Source: Aquimarina intermedia (lineage in GTDB: Bacteria > Bacteroidota > Bacteroidia > Flavobacteriales > Flavobacteriaceae). Taken from it: a stretch of 64,000 bases of DNA. The stretch lies in NCBI RefSeq assembly GCF_008124785.1, contig NZ_VNHU01000002.1, positions 434,001 through 498,000 on the forward strand, in the 5' to 3' direction. The notes beneath the pieces were generated by a model. That model had not been told where the DNA came from, searched no databases, and was given only the letters and a program-made list of their open reading frames with translations. Numbering within the stretch: position 1 is the stretch's first letter; each line of letters starts with the position of its first letter. Below, piece after piece: positions 17,325 through 26,541 of this stretch. The translations under genes and the position numbers were made by a program.

Positions 17325-18221
17325 TTACACATACTTTAGGGTTACTTCTGTACTTGAAGCTTTTAGGGTAGCTTCTGCACCGAACAACAGCGTTCGGTTA
17401 TCCTCTATATGCCCAAAAGGAAAATCAAAAACTACAGGGAAATCGTAATCCCTTACTGCATCAAGGATAATTTGTTTCGCATCTTTTCCAAACGGAATGG
17501 TATTGTCATGCATTTTGGTCATTCCACCAACAATGAGTCCGGATAAACCCTCAAACATCCCGCTTCGTTTTAAGCCTTGTAACATGCGATCTACGTGATA
17601 CAAATATTCATCCAGATCTTCAATACATAATATTTTCCCTTTTGTGTTCATTACCGAAACTGATCCACTTAAAGAATATAAAATAGACAAGTTTCCTCCT
17701 ATCAATCGACCAGTAGCTTCTCCAATTCTATTTTCTTTTGAAGCAGCTATCTTGCATTCAGAATACTTTCCAAATATCATATCTTGAAAGCTTTGATAAG
17801 CTTCTTTGGTAGTGTTCATATAATCCATTACTAGGGGCGAATGAAGTGTAGCGTATCCCAACGTATGCAAGTGAGAATGTATAATTGTAACATCAGAATA
17901 GCCTGCTATCCATTTAGGTTGTTTGCTAAAATTGGTGAAATCAAGAGCATCGATAATACGAACAGTACCATAGCCTCCACGGGCACACCAGATCATTTTG
18001 ATTTCGGGATTGTCCAGCATGTTTTGGAAATCCTGAATTCGATCCTCATCTGATCCTGCAAATTGATTACATTCCAAGTCAATCGTTGGACCAAGTATAG
18101 GCTGTAAGCCCCAAGATTCTAGCTGCCCTAAAGCGGGCTCAATATCCCGTTTGTCGATCTTTCTTGCCGTTGAAAGGATACCCACTTTATCTCCTTTCTT
18201 TAAAAAATCTGGTAAAATCAT
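17325..18221 (-). CDS. LD-carboxypeptidase (peptidase family S66)
   Basis: A 298-residue cytosolic serine peptidase that removes the terminal D-Ala from muropeptide tetrapeptides in peptidoglycan recycling. The nucleophile is Ser109 in AGYSDVT, and the nearby ARGGYGTVRII loop is typical of the family. The second half contains GGNLSIL, CIEDLDE and FPFGHIEDN (with the catalytic Glu and His). No signal peptide is present, as expected for LdcA-type enzymes. It is cotranscribed with the YraN-like gene and divergent from the DUF1800 gene. Confidence 0.9.
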   Translation of the reverse strand: MILPDFLKKGDKVGILSTARKIDKRDIEPALGQLESWGLQPILGPTIDLECNQFAGSDEDRIQDFQNMLDNPEIKMIWCARGGYGTVRIIDALDFTNFSKQPKWIAGYSDVTIIHSHLHTLGYATLHSPLVMDYMNTTKEAYQSFQDMIFGKYSECKIAASKENRIGEATGRLIGGNLSILYSLSGSVSVMNTKGKILCIEDLDEYLYHVDRMLQGLKRSGMFEGLSGLIVGGMTKMHDNTIPFGKDAKQIILDAVRDYDFPVVFDFPFGHIEDNRTLLFGAEATLKASSTEVTLKYV

Positions 18222-18270
18222 TTAATTTTAGTTATTTTAGGATACTAATTAACAAAGAGTTTCGTTCATA

Positions 18271-18286
18271 GCAATTATATAATTGC
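18271..18286. promoter_or_regulatory. perfect 16-bp palindrome in a divergent promoter region
   Basis: GCAATTATATAATTGC is self-complementary over 16 bp and sits midway between the divergent LD-carboxypeptidase and DUF1800 genes. It could be an operator. Its AT content is high, so chance is possible. Confidence 0.35.
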
Positions 18287-18323
18287 AATTTTATACTAAC
18301 CTACAACCCCAAAGCTGTAGCTC

Positions 18324-19817
18324 ATGATCAATGATATCACCTGTAATCTGGCCAGTTTGGATCCTTATATTCCTACTGCTTCAAATCCTTGGAATGTCCA
18401 AAAAATTCACCATTTATATCGCAGAATTGCTTTTGGTGCTTCAAAATCAGAAGTAACTGCCGCGTTATCACAAAACGATCCATCCGCGTTGGTGGATCAA
18501 TTAATAGATGATGCTATAAGCCTTTTACCTACAACTGCTCCTGCCTGGGGATACTGGGTAAACGAAGATTTTGAAAATGCACCGGAGAAAACCGGATTCT
18601 ACCGAAAAGAAGGAAAAAAGACTATGGTACGCGAGATCCTCCAAAATAAAGTGCGTGAACGAATGACACTTTTTTGGAGTAATCATTTTGTTACTGAAGA
18701 TGATGTGATCGGAAGTCCCGCCTACCAGTATCAATATTATAACTTGCTACAATATCATGCTGTTCGTAATTTTCGGGATTTTGTATATGATATTGGGATT
18801 TCGGCTCCAATGCTGGTTTACCTTAACGGAGACGAAAACACTAAAGGGAGGCCGAATGAAAATTATGCCAGAGAATTGTATGAGTTATTTACGCTTGGCG
18901 TAGATAATGGTTACACAGAAGATGATATCATTCAAACTGCAAAAGCCCTAACAGGTTGGGTAGAAAAAAATGATGTAGGTGGAGGACCCATTACTTTTAA
19001 TGCAGCTAAATTTAGTAACGATACAAAAACGATTTTTGGTCAAACAGGTAATTGGGGATATGATGATGTAATTACTATTTTATTCACGCAACGAACAGAA
19101 TTAATTGCCAAATTTATTTGTGGCAAATTGTATCGCTATTTTGTAAGTCCAACCTCTAGTGAGGTCATTGTTGATGCTATGGCACAAACATTAATCGCCT
19201 CTAATTTTGATATTGCACCGGTCCTGAGAGAGCTTTTTAAAAGTGAACATTTCTTTAATGAGGAAGCAATAGGAGTCATCATAAAAAGTCCCTGTGACTT
19301 ACATCCATCGTTTTACAATGAAGTTAGTTTTACATTAACTACCCAAACAGATTTGGAGGATTATTATGTAAACACGTTTAAGGTTTTAGGACAAGATGTG
19401 CTCAATCCCTACGATGTTGCCGGTTGGCAAGGAGATGAGGATTGGATTAGTCCCGATCTACTCATTGGACGATGGGAAAGCATTCGATATGTTAGTAATA
19501 GAGCGTGGAATCATGATCAAAACCAGTTTAGTGATTTCTTAATTGGACTGCCTATTGGAGCACTCGCTGATGGAACGTTAACGGCAAGCACCGACGACGT
19601 AGAATTAGTAGTACGAACCATTACTAATTATTTTTTTAGTCGTGGTATTACCGATCCTGTAATATTTATCGAAGCCTTAGGTATTTTTAAGGGCGACAGT
19701 GTTCCTGAAAATTACTACGAAGATGGTACCTGGACATTAAGCTACCCCGATGTTGCTAATCAGTTCTATACCCTACTTGATTATATTTCAGAGATTCCAG
19801 AATTTCAATTAAAATAA
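18324..19817 (+). CDS. DUF1800 family protein
   Basis: A 497-residue protein of the DUF1800 family. Hallmarks are the early LYRRIAFGAS, the central NENYARELYELFTLGVDNGYTEDDI and a later CGKLYRYFV. It is followed 12 bp later by the DUF1501 gene, the usual partner in Bacteroidota and Planctomycetes. No signal peptide is seen at its start, while the partner has a Tat signal. It might be carried out with the partner or remain inside; this is inference. The biochemical function is unknown. Confidence 0.88.
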   Translation: MINDITCNLASLDPYIPTASNPWNVQKIHHLYRRIAFGASKSEVTAALSQNDPSALVDQLIDDAISLLPTTAPAWGYWVNEDFENAPEKTGFYRKEGKKTMVREILQNKVRERMTLFWSNHFVTEDDVIGSPAYQYQYYNLLQYHAVRNFRDFVYDIGISAPMLVYLNGDENTKGRPNENYARELYELFTLGVDNGYTEDDIIQTAKALTGWVEKNDVGGGPITFNAAKFSNDTKTIFGQTGNWGYDDVITILFTQRTELIAKFICGKLYRYFVSPTSSEVIVDAMAQTLIASNFDIAPVLRELFKSEHFFNEEAIGVIIKSPCDLHPSFYNEVSFTLTTQTDLEDYYVNTFKVLGQDVLNPYDVAGWQGDEDWISPDLLIGRWESIRYVSNRAWNHDQNQFSDFLIGLPIGALADGTLTASTDDVELVVRTITNYFFSRGITDPVIFIEALGIFKGDSVPENYYEDGTWTLSYPDVANQFYTLLDYISEIPEFQLK

Positions 19818-19829
19818 CCTACTCCCACC

Positions 19830-21446
19830 ATGTGCACATCCAACTATAACCCAAATATTAGAAAAAAAGGAACTTGCAATCCAGAAGATCATAAACCCTG
19901 GAATCGTAGATCTTTTTTGCAAGCTTTAGGTTTGGCCGGAGGCGGATCTATTATGATGGCTAATACAGCCATGTCTGTTTCTAAACCCTCACCTTTAACA
20001 ATGGCACTGAGCCAAGTAGAAAACGATAATATTCTTATTCTTTGCCGCCTTAGTGGTGGGAACGACGGGTTTAACACCATCATTCCAGTATATGACTATG
20101 ACGTGTATGCAAATGCACGTCCATTGATTAAAATCCCACCCAGTGAATTTATCAACTTGGAGAAAGATAAATTTGCCATGCCTAAACCCATGAATAAATT
20201 AGAAAGTCTATGGGGAGATGGTCAGATGAAAGTTGTACATGGCGTAGGGTATGAGGATCCCTCGCTATCTCATTTTCAAGGATCAGATATTTGGGCCAAC
20301 ACTAATTTTGTTAATGAAGATGATCGTAGTGGTTGGATGGGACGCTATTTTCAAGATATATATCCCGATTACATCTTTAATCCACCACCAAGTCCGCCAT
20401 CTATTCAAATTGGAAGTATTGGTAATTTAATCTTTAAAGGACCTGAAAATGATTTTTCATTTGCTGTATCAAGTCCGACACGCTTGCTTCAGATTGCAGA
20501 AAATGGCACCTCTTATGGATTTGATCAATTATCAAACTGTACACATGGTGAGAAAGCAAAATATCTAAGAGAAATAACGAACACAACTTTCAGTTATGCA
20601 GAAGTTATAGGTCAAGCTTACGAAAGCTCTGTAGATTTTGGTGGCTATGCGGATGATAGCCTCGGAAGACAATTCAATGTGATCTCACGCCTGATTAAAG
20701 GTAATTTGGGAACAAAAGTTTACATGGTTACACTCGGTGGTTTTGACACACATAACAATCAAGTACTTCGTCATCAAGAATTAATGTCCCAGTTTTCTGA
20801 AGCTGTAAGTAATTTCTATACAGATTTGAGAGCAGCAGGATGGGATGATAAAGTGCTTACTATGACTATTTCTGAGTTCGGCCGTCGTTTTAATGAAAAC
20901 GGTTCCTTAGGAACGGATCATGGTACAGCTGCAGCCATGATGTTTTTTGGAACAGGTCTTAATGGCAATGGTTTTGTCGGTGAGCATCCGGATCTTACAA
21001 ATCTTACCCGCGGAGGTAATGTTACAAATACAACCGATTTTAGGCAAGTGTATGCCACTGTAATGAAGGAATGGTTATGTATTGATCCCGCCGTTGCAGG
21101 CAAAGCAATCATGGGGGGCGAATTTGAATCGTTAGACTTAGGGTTCAACTGTTCCGGAACTACCCGAAGTCCTTCAGAAAGTGACGGATTTGATCATTTT
21201 GTTACTTACGAAGCAGATAGTCAAACCGTAATTAATTTTACAGCTTTAGAAGCAGGACATATAGATGTGGTCCTCTACAATATCGTCGGACAAAAAGTGG
21301 CTACCTTAAAAAATGAAATTGTTACCCGAGGGCGACATAAAATAAATGTGAAAGAAGTTGTTGACACACAATTGAGTACCGGACAATATGTGTATCGCAT
21401 ACAAACCATTAGTTCTAGTTACAGTAAAGCATTATTGATTAATTAA
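19830..21446 (+). CDS. DUF1501 family protein with Tat signal and T9SS sorting domain
   Basis: A 538-residue exported protein. A twin-arginine signal (NRRSFLQALGLAGGG, residues 26-40) precedes the DUF1501 core, which has LCRLSGGNDGFNT, FQGSDIW, TLGGFDTHNNQ and SEFGRR. These are hallmarks of an alkaline-phosphatase-like fold. The last 80 or so residues resemble a type IX secretion type A sorting domain: VVLYNIVGQKVATL, then LSTGQYVYRI and a basic-hydrophobic end. The combination implies Tat transport across the inner membrane and T9SS export to the cell surface. Function is unknown. Confidence 0.87.
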   Translation: MCTSNYNPNIRKKGTCNPEDHKPWNRRSFLQALGLAGGGSIMMANTAMSVSKPSPLTMALSQVENDNILILCRLSGGNDGFNTIIPVYDYDVYANARPLIKIPPSEFINLEKDKFAMPKPMNKLESLWGDGQMKVVHGVGYEDPSLSHFQGSDIWANTNFVNEDDRSGWMGRYFQDIYPDYIFNPPPSPPSIQIGSIGNLIFKGPENDFSFAVSSPTRLLQIAENGTSYGFDQLSNCTHGEKAKYLREITNTTFSYAEVIGQAYESSVDFGGYADDSLGRQFNVISRLIKGNLGTKVYMVTLGGFDTHNNQVLRHQELMSQFSEAVSNFYTDLRAAGWDDKVLTMTISEFGRRFNENGSLGTDHGTAAAMMFFGTGLNGNGFVGEHPDLTNLTRGGNVTNTTDFRQVYATVMKEWLCIDPAVAGKAIMGGEFESLDLGFNCSGTTRSPSESDGFDHFVTYEADSQTVINFTALEAGHIDVVLYNIVGQKVATLKNEIVTRGRHKINVKEVVDTQLSTGQYVYRIQTISSSYSKALLIN

Positions 21447-21519
21447 TCATCTAATCTACTTTCTGGAAGCACTCGCAACAAAACCTATGTTTAGCTGCTA
21501 ATCATACAGCATTGTTTAG

Positions 21520-21527
21520 TACCTTTG
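21520..21527 (+). promoter_or_regulatory. -7 promoter element (TACCTTTG) for metG
   Basis: TACCTTTG matches TAnnTTTG and ends 18 bp before the metG ATG. No consensus -33 TTG is visible at the right distance. Confidence 0.5.
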
Positions 21528-21545
21528 TGCCTTATTTTTTAAATT

Positions 21546-23612
21546 ATGAGCGCACCAAAGAGATACACAATTACCGCAGCATTACCGTACACTAATGGAC
21601 CGATTCATATCGGGCATCTGGCCGGAGTTTATGTTCCCGCAGATATCTATTCCCGATACTTACGAATGAATGGAAATGATGTAGCTTTTATCTGTGGTAG
21701 CGATGAGCATGGTGCTGCTATCCCAATGCGTGCGAAAAAAGAAGGTGTATCCCCGCAAGTTATTATTGACAAATATCATTCAATCATAAAACAGTCATTC
21801 CAAGACTTTGGGATATCATTTGATAATTATTCCCGCACTTCGGCAGAGATTCACCACGAAACAGCTTCAGATTTTTTTAAAAAATTATACGCCGATGGTA
21901 AATTTATCGAAGAAACTTCTGAGCAATTATATGATCCTGAAGCTGATCAGTTTTTAGCAGATCGTTTTGTTACAGGAACCTGTCCAAAGTGTGGTCATGA
22001 CGAAGCATATGGCGATCAATGTGAAAAATGCGGTAGTTCACTCAATGCTACAGATCTTATTGATCCAAAATCGACCATATCCGGTGCTGTTCCGGTACTT
22101 AAGGAAACAAAGCACTGGTTTTTACCCTTAGATCAATATGAAGATTTCTTAAAAAAATGGGTGCTAGAAGGCCATAAGAAAGATTGGAAAACCAACGTAT
22201 ATGGTCAAATCAAATCTTGGGTAGATGATGGACTACGCCCCAGAGCGGTGACACGTGATTTGGATTGGGGTATCCCGGTTCCTGTGGAGGGAGCTGAAGG
22301 AAAAGTGCTCTATGTTTGGTTTGATGCCCCTATAGGATATATTTCCTCTACCAAAGAATGGGCGGCCCGTGAGGGTAAGGACTGGGAACCTTACTGGAAA
22401 GATAAAGACACCAAATTAGTACACTTTATTGGTAAGGATAATATCGTATTTCATTGTATTATCTTTCCGAGTATGTTAAAAGCCGAAGGGAGTTATATTT
22501 TACCCGATAACGTACCGGCTAATGAGTTTTTAAACCTTGAGGGTAATAAACTTTCAACCTCAAAAAACTGGGCGGTATGGTTGCACGAGTATTTAGCAGA
22601 TTTTCCTGAGAAACAAGATGTATTGCGATATGCCTTGACGGCGAATGCACCGGAAACAAAGGATAACGATTTTACATGGAAGGATTTTCAAGCTCGCAAT
22701 AATAATGAACTGGTAGCGATCTTTGGCAACTTTATCAACCGTGTGGTGGTATTAACTAATAAGTACTATGGAGGAGTCGTACCTGAACCTAGTGAGTTGT
22801 CTGAGATTGATAATCAAACTTTAGCTGAGCTACAGGCTTATCCTGCGGTAATTTCAAGTTCTATTGAACGCTACCGTTTTAGAGAAGCGAGTCAGGAGCT
22901 AATGAATGTCGCCCGATTAGGAAATAAGTATCTGGCAGATGAGGAACCATGGAAACTTATAAAAAGTGATGAAGCACGAACAAAAACCATAATGTATGTA
23001 GCGCTGCAAATTGCTTCAGCGTTAGCTACATTATCAGAGCCATTTTTACCTTTCACTTCAGAAAAATTAAAAAATATACTGCAATTGTCCGGTATCTCTG
23101 GAGAAAATTCCTGGGATGATATTTCTTCTAAAGAAATTTTACTTCGCTCAGGACATACGATCGGTAAAGGTGAATTGCTTTTTGCAAAAATTGAAGATCA
23201 AGAAATACAACAACAATTGAATAAGTTAGAAGCTACAAAGAAAGCTAATGAAGCTGAAAATAAAGTCATAGCTCCCCAAAAGGAAATCACCACATTTGAA
23301 GATTTCACAAAGCTTGATATGCGTGTTGGTACTATTGTCGAAGCAGAAAAAATGCCTAAAGCCAAAAAGCTTTTAGTTCTAAAAGTTGATACCGGTTTAG
23401 ATACAAGAACAATCGTCTCGGGTATTGCTGAGCATTTTACCCCTGAGGATATTATTGGAAAAAAAGTAACTGTACTTATCAATCTTGCACCAAGAAAACT
23501 ACGTGGGGTAGAAAGTGAGGGCATGATACTTATGACAGAGACTCCTGAGGGCAAGCTGGTTTTTATCAATCCTGATGAAGCCAATGTCAATCCTGGTGCT
23601 ACAATTAATTAA
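21546..23612 (+). CDS. metG: methionyl-tRNA synthetase
   Basis: A 688-residue class I synthetase that charges tRNA-Met. The HIGH motif is at residues 21-24 and the KMSKS equivalent is KLSTS (335-339). The zinc-binding insert is CPKCG...CEKCG around residue 145. The anticodon-binding domain follows, and a C-terminal tRNA-binding (EMAP/TRBD) domain starts near residue 585 with [15 protein letters not shown]. Length fits the MetG1 form. It has its own promoter and ends at a strong bidirectional terminator. Confidence 0.97.
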   Translation: MSAPKRYTITAALPYTNGPIHIGHLAGVYVPADIYSRYLRMNGNDVAFICGSDEHGAAIPMRAKKEGVSPQVIIDKYHSIIKQSFQDFGISFDNYSRTSAEIHHETASDFFKKLYADGKFIEETSEQLYDPEADQFLADRFVTGTCPKCGHDEAYGDQCEKCGSSLNATDLIDPKSTISGAVPVLKETKHWFLPLDQYEDFLKKWVLEGHKKDWKTNVYGQIKSWVDDGLRPRAVTRDLDWGIPVPVEGAEGKVLYVWFDAPIGYISSTKEWAAREGKDWEPYWKDKDTKLVHFIGKDNIVFHCIIFPSMLKAEGSYILPDNVPANEFLNLEGNKLSTSKNWAVWLHEYLADFPEKQDVLRYALTANAPETKDNDFTWKDFQARNNNELVAIFGNFINRVVVLTNKYYGGVVPEPSELSEIDNQTLAELQAYPAVISSSIERYRFREASQELMNVARLGNKYLADEEPWKLIKSDEARTKTIMYVALQIASALATLSEPFLPFTSEKLKNILQLSGISGENSWDDISSKEILLRSGHTIGKGELLFAKIEDQEIQQQLNKLEATKKANEAENKVIAPQKEITTFEDFTKLDMRVGTIVEAEKMPKAKKLLVLKVDTGLDTRTIVSGIAEHFTPEDIIGKKVTVLINLAPRKLRGVESEGMILMTETPEGKLVFINPDEANVNPGATIN

Positions 23613-23629
23613 GAGCTGTATAACCAAAT

Positions 23630-23670
23630 AAAAAATGCCACTTAAACAGTAAATTTAAGTGGCATTTTTT
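23630..23670. terminator. bidirectional intrinsic terminator
   Basis: A perfect 17-bp stem (AAAAAATGCCACTTAAA and its complement) with a 7-nt loop lies between the convergent metG and nucleotidase genes. Each arm ends in six A or T residues, so it can serve both directions. Confidence 0.9.
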
Positions 23671-23672
23671 AT

Positions 23673-24584
23673 TTAAACTACGATAGTTCTGCCTGTGGAA
23701 GAAACTTTTTCTTTACTATCAAAATAAAAATCTATCTGTCCCATATACACCCCACTTTTACCGCATTGATTAATCAACACCGGTTGACCGGCAGCGTTCC
23801 GTATTTGAACAGGAGTCGGTAGTACAGTATGCGTATGACCTCCTATGATTAGATCTATGTTTTGTGTTGCTTTTGCCAAAACCAAATCAGATACCTTATC
23901 GCTTTTGTAAGAATACCCTAAATGAGAAAGACAAATAATTAAGTCACAACCTTGTTCATGCTTCAAAACAGAGACGATATCCTGAGAAATTTCGATAGGA
24001 TCGAGATACCTTGTCTCTTTATATAGTTTTTTGCTTACCAATCCTTCAAGTTCCACTCCGAGACCAAAAATCCCTATTTTGATTCCTTCTTTTTCAATAA
24101 TTCGGTAGGGTTTAACAAATTCTACTAAATCTGTTTTTGCGAAATCATAGTTCGCTGAAACAAAGTCAAACGTAGCGTGTGACATCTGAGCTAGTAGTCC
24201 GCTAATCCCATTATCAAAATCATGATTTCCTATGGTGGCAACATCATATTTTAATTTTGACATCAACTTAAACTCTAATTCACCTCCGTAAAAATTAAAA
24301 TAAGGAGTCCCTTGAAAAATATCCCCTGCGTCGAGAAGCAACGTATTCGGATTTTCTTTACGTACCTGATCGATTAAGGATGCTCTGCGTGCAAAACCAC
24401 CTAAACCAGGATATTTATAATGGTTAGTTGGTAGTGGATCGATTTGACTATGCACATCGTTCGTATGCAGGATTGTAATTTTTTTAGTTTTGGAAGCTTC
24501 GCAGGAACTTAATCCCAATCCGCCAATACTGGCTAACGCCGAAGCAGCGGCCATTTGTTTTACAAAAACTCTTCTATTCTGCAT
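23673..24584 (-). CDS. 5'-nucleotidase metallophosphatase domain protein
   Basis: 303 residues forming only the N-terminal catalytic half of a UshA-like 5'-nucleotidase. Metal and catalytic motifs are HTNDVHSQ, DAGDIFQGTP, TIGNHDFD, CLSHLGY and GGHTHT. The N-terminus carries a twin-arginine motif (NRRVFVKQ) and then GLSSC, so it may be a Tat-exported lipoprotein. The substrate-binding half is a separate gene just upstream, with an 11-bp overlap. Together they would dephosphorylate nucleotides at the cell envelope. Confidence 0.9.
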   Translation of the reverse strand: MQNRRVFVKQMAAASALASIGGLGLSSCEASKTKKITILHTNDVHSQIDPLPTNHYKYPGLGGFARRASLIDQVRKENPNTLLLDAGDIFQGTPYFNFYGGELEFKLMSKLKYDVATIGNHDFDNGISGLLAQMSHATFDFVSANYDFAKTDLVEFVKPYRIIEKEGIKIGIFGLGVELEGLVSKKLYKETRYLDPIEISQDIVSVLKHEQGCDLIICLSHLGYSYKSDKVSDLVLAKATQNIDLIIGGHTHTVLPTPVQIRNAAGQPVLINQCGKSGVYMGQIDFYFDSKEKVSSTGRTIVV

Positions 24585-25332
24585 ACTGTATTCTTTTATC
24601 CAAACCGGTAATCAAAGTATCTTTTTTAGTGAAGTAATCTATTAATACATTGCGCAATTTATACTCTGTACTAAAAAAAGTATCTGCTTCTTTGAAAAAT
24701 CTCATATTATCACCTCCATCCTTCAAATAATCCGAAGTTAGCACATTGTATTTTCTATCCTCTTTCAAAGATTCGTTATTAACTAAAAGTTCTTTAATGC
24801 GTTTTGAATCTTTATCAAATACTAACTTTAAATTCGATGTAGGGTGCGCACTTTCTTTTACCATGACATATTTGATCAGTTCCATTACTCCTTTGTAATC
24901 TAGCTGAACCACTACAAGTTCATTTTCAAAGGGCATAACCTCAAAAGCCGTTCTCGCAGTAACGTTACCTTTGAGAATCGGTGCACGTAATCCGCCATGA
25001 TTGAGCAATACAAAATCAATTTTGTCATTATATCTCTTTTTAAATACAGGCTGAACTTGCTCAAGCGAGAGATCGGCAATCAAGTTACCTAAACTACTCT
25101 CCAATTCACCATCAAATTTCGTTATATCCGTAGTGGCTATACTTAGCGAAGCATCCAATGTAGCATTTAGATGTTTGCGGTAGGGTTTGATAAATGAATC
25201 AACCTCTATATCGGTCACCAAGGTACTATCCACCCGATGTTGAATTCCATGAACCTTGCTTACTACGGACTTGTTTTGTGTACAAGATAAGCTCGTTAAA
25301 GCTAAAAGCCCAACGTAAAAAATATGTCTCAT
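24574..25332 (-). CDS. 5'-nucleotidase C-terminal domain lipoprotein
   Basis: 252 residues corresponding to the C-terminal, substrate-binding half of 5'-nucleotidases. Motifs include GNLIADLSLEQ, NHGGLRAPI, FEVMPFENELV and the late TSDYLKDGGDNM. The lipoprotein signal ends in LTSLSC (Cys17). The gene precedes the one for the catalytic half, the reverse of the usual domain order. The two overlap by 11 bp, which favours equal production. It lies 30 bp after the isoaspartyl peptidase gene. Confidence 0.9.
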   Translation of the reverse strand: MRHIFYVGLLALTSLSCTQNKSVVSKVHGIQHRVDSTLVTDIEVDSFIKPYRKHLNATLDASLSIATTDITKFDGELESSLGNLIADLSLEQVQPVFKKRYNDKIDFVLLNHGGLRAPILKGNVTARTAFEVMPFENELVVVQLDYKGVMELIKYVMVKESAHPTSNLKLVFDKDSKRIKELLVNNESLKEDRKYNVLTSDYLKDGGDNMRFFKEADTFFSTEYKLRNVLIDYFTKKDTLITGLDKRIQYAE

Positions 25333-25362
25333 TAACTATTTAAAAATTAGTGATAGCCTCGA

Positions 25363-26439
25363 CTATTCGTTTTCTTTATAAATTCCCACGGTTAATTCTC
25401 CGCTCGCATTCATTGCAGCTCTATACATTCCAGCGGTATTAAACTCCATCGCCACGTTCCCTTTATTATCGATAGCAATGATACCGCCATCACCACCCAA
25501 ATCAGCAACTTTTTTTTGTATAACCAGCTCTGACGCCTCATTTAATGATAATCCTTTGTACTCCATCAATGCAGAAATATCATGTGCTACCATTGCACGG
25601 ATAAAATACTCTCCCCAACCCGTACTGGAAACTGCACAGGTCGCATTATTGGCGTACGTACCGGCTCCGATAATAGGTGCATCACCAATTCGGTTCCATT
25701 TTTTATTGGTCATTCCACCCGTAGAAGTCCCCGCAGCTAAATTGCCCTGCTTATCCAAAGCCGCACATCCTACGGTTCCAAATTTTGAATCCTTGATATC
25801 AATATCGTAAAAGGCTGTGGTCTTGTTAGCTTCCTTGTTTTTAATTTTTTCTTTTACGCGTTCCAGTGATTTCATACGCTCTTCTGTATAAAAATATTTT
25901 GGATCCACAATTTCCAAAGTCCGTTCCTTAGCAAATTGTTCTGCTCCTTTACCTGAAAGCATCACATGTGGCGAATTTTTCATTACTTCGATAGCTAGAT
26001 TAATTGGATTTTTCACAGTAGTTACTCCGGCCACTGCCCCTGCGTCCAAAGTACTTCCGTCCATGATTGATGCGTCAAGTTCATTAATGCCATCATTTGT
26101 AAAAACAGCCCCTTTTCCGGCATTAAATAACGGTGAGTCTTCCAGGACGTTAATAGTTTTTTGAACAGCTTCCATACTTGTTCCGCCATTCTTTAAAATG
26201 CTATGTCCAACTTTGATTGCCTCTTCTAATTTTGTTTTATAGGCAGCTTCTTTTTCTGCAGTCATATTTTCTTTTAAGATAGTACCTGCACCACCATGCA
26301 GTACAATCCCAAAGTTATCAGCAGTTGCAGTTACTTCTTCCTTTTTTTCAGAGGTTTTTATTGCCTGTTCTTTATTTTTTTGCTCATTCTGACAAGACAA
26401 AATTAAAAAACTAAAAACGTAGATTATGATCTTTTTCAT
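25363..26439 (-). CDS. isoaspartyl peptidase/L-asparaginase lipoprotein
   Basis: A 358-residue N-terminal nucleophile hydrolase of the plant-type asparaginase family. It autocleaves before Thr222 in KFGTVGCAALD to expose the catalytic threonine. Substrate-binding segments include TSTGGMTNKKWNRIGD and GTYANNATCAVSSTGWGE. The signal peptide ends with LILSC (Cys16), indicating a lipoprotein. It removes isoaspartyl residues from dipeptides or hydrolyses asparagine. It is first in a three-gene lipoprotein operon with the split 5'-nucleotidase. Confidence 0.93.
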   Translation of the reverse strand: MKKIIIYVFSFLILSCQNEQKNKEQAIKTSEKKEEVTATADNFGIVLHGGAGTILKENMTAEKEAAYKTKLEEAIKVGHSILKNGGTSMEAVQKTINVLEDSPLFNAGKGAVFTNDGINELDASIMDGSTLDAGAVAGVTTVKNPINLAIEVMKNSPHVMLSGKGAEQFAKERTLEIVDPKYFYTEERMKSLERVKEKIKNKEANKTTAFYDIDIKDSKFGTVGCAALDKQGNLAAGTSTGGMTNKKWNRIGDAPIIGAGTYANNATCAVSSTGWGEYFIRAMVAHDISALMEYKGLSLNEASELVIQKKVADLGGDGGIIAIDNKGNVAMEFNTAGMYRAAMNASGELTVGIYKENE

Positions 26440-26541
26440 CTTATTAATTGGTATTAAATTGTAGTTCAGTAATGAAAATGATACGTTATTTAAATGCTAC
26501 TTTCCTAACCATAAAAGATTTCTCAGAACACCTATCGGATG

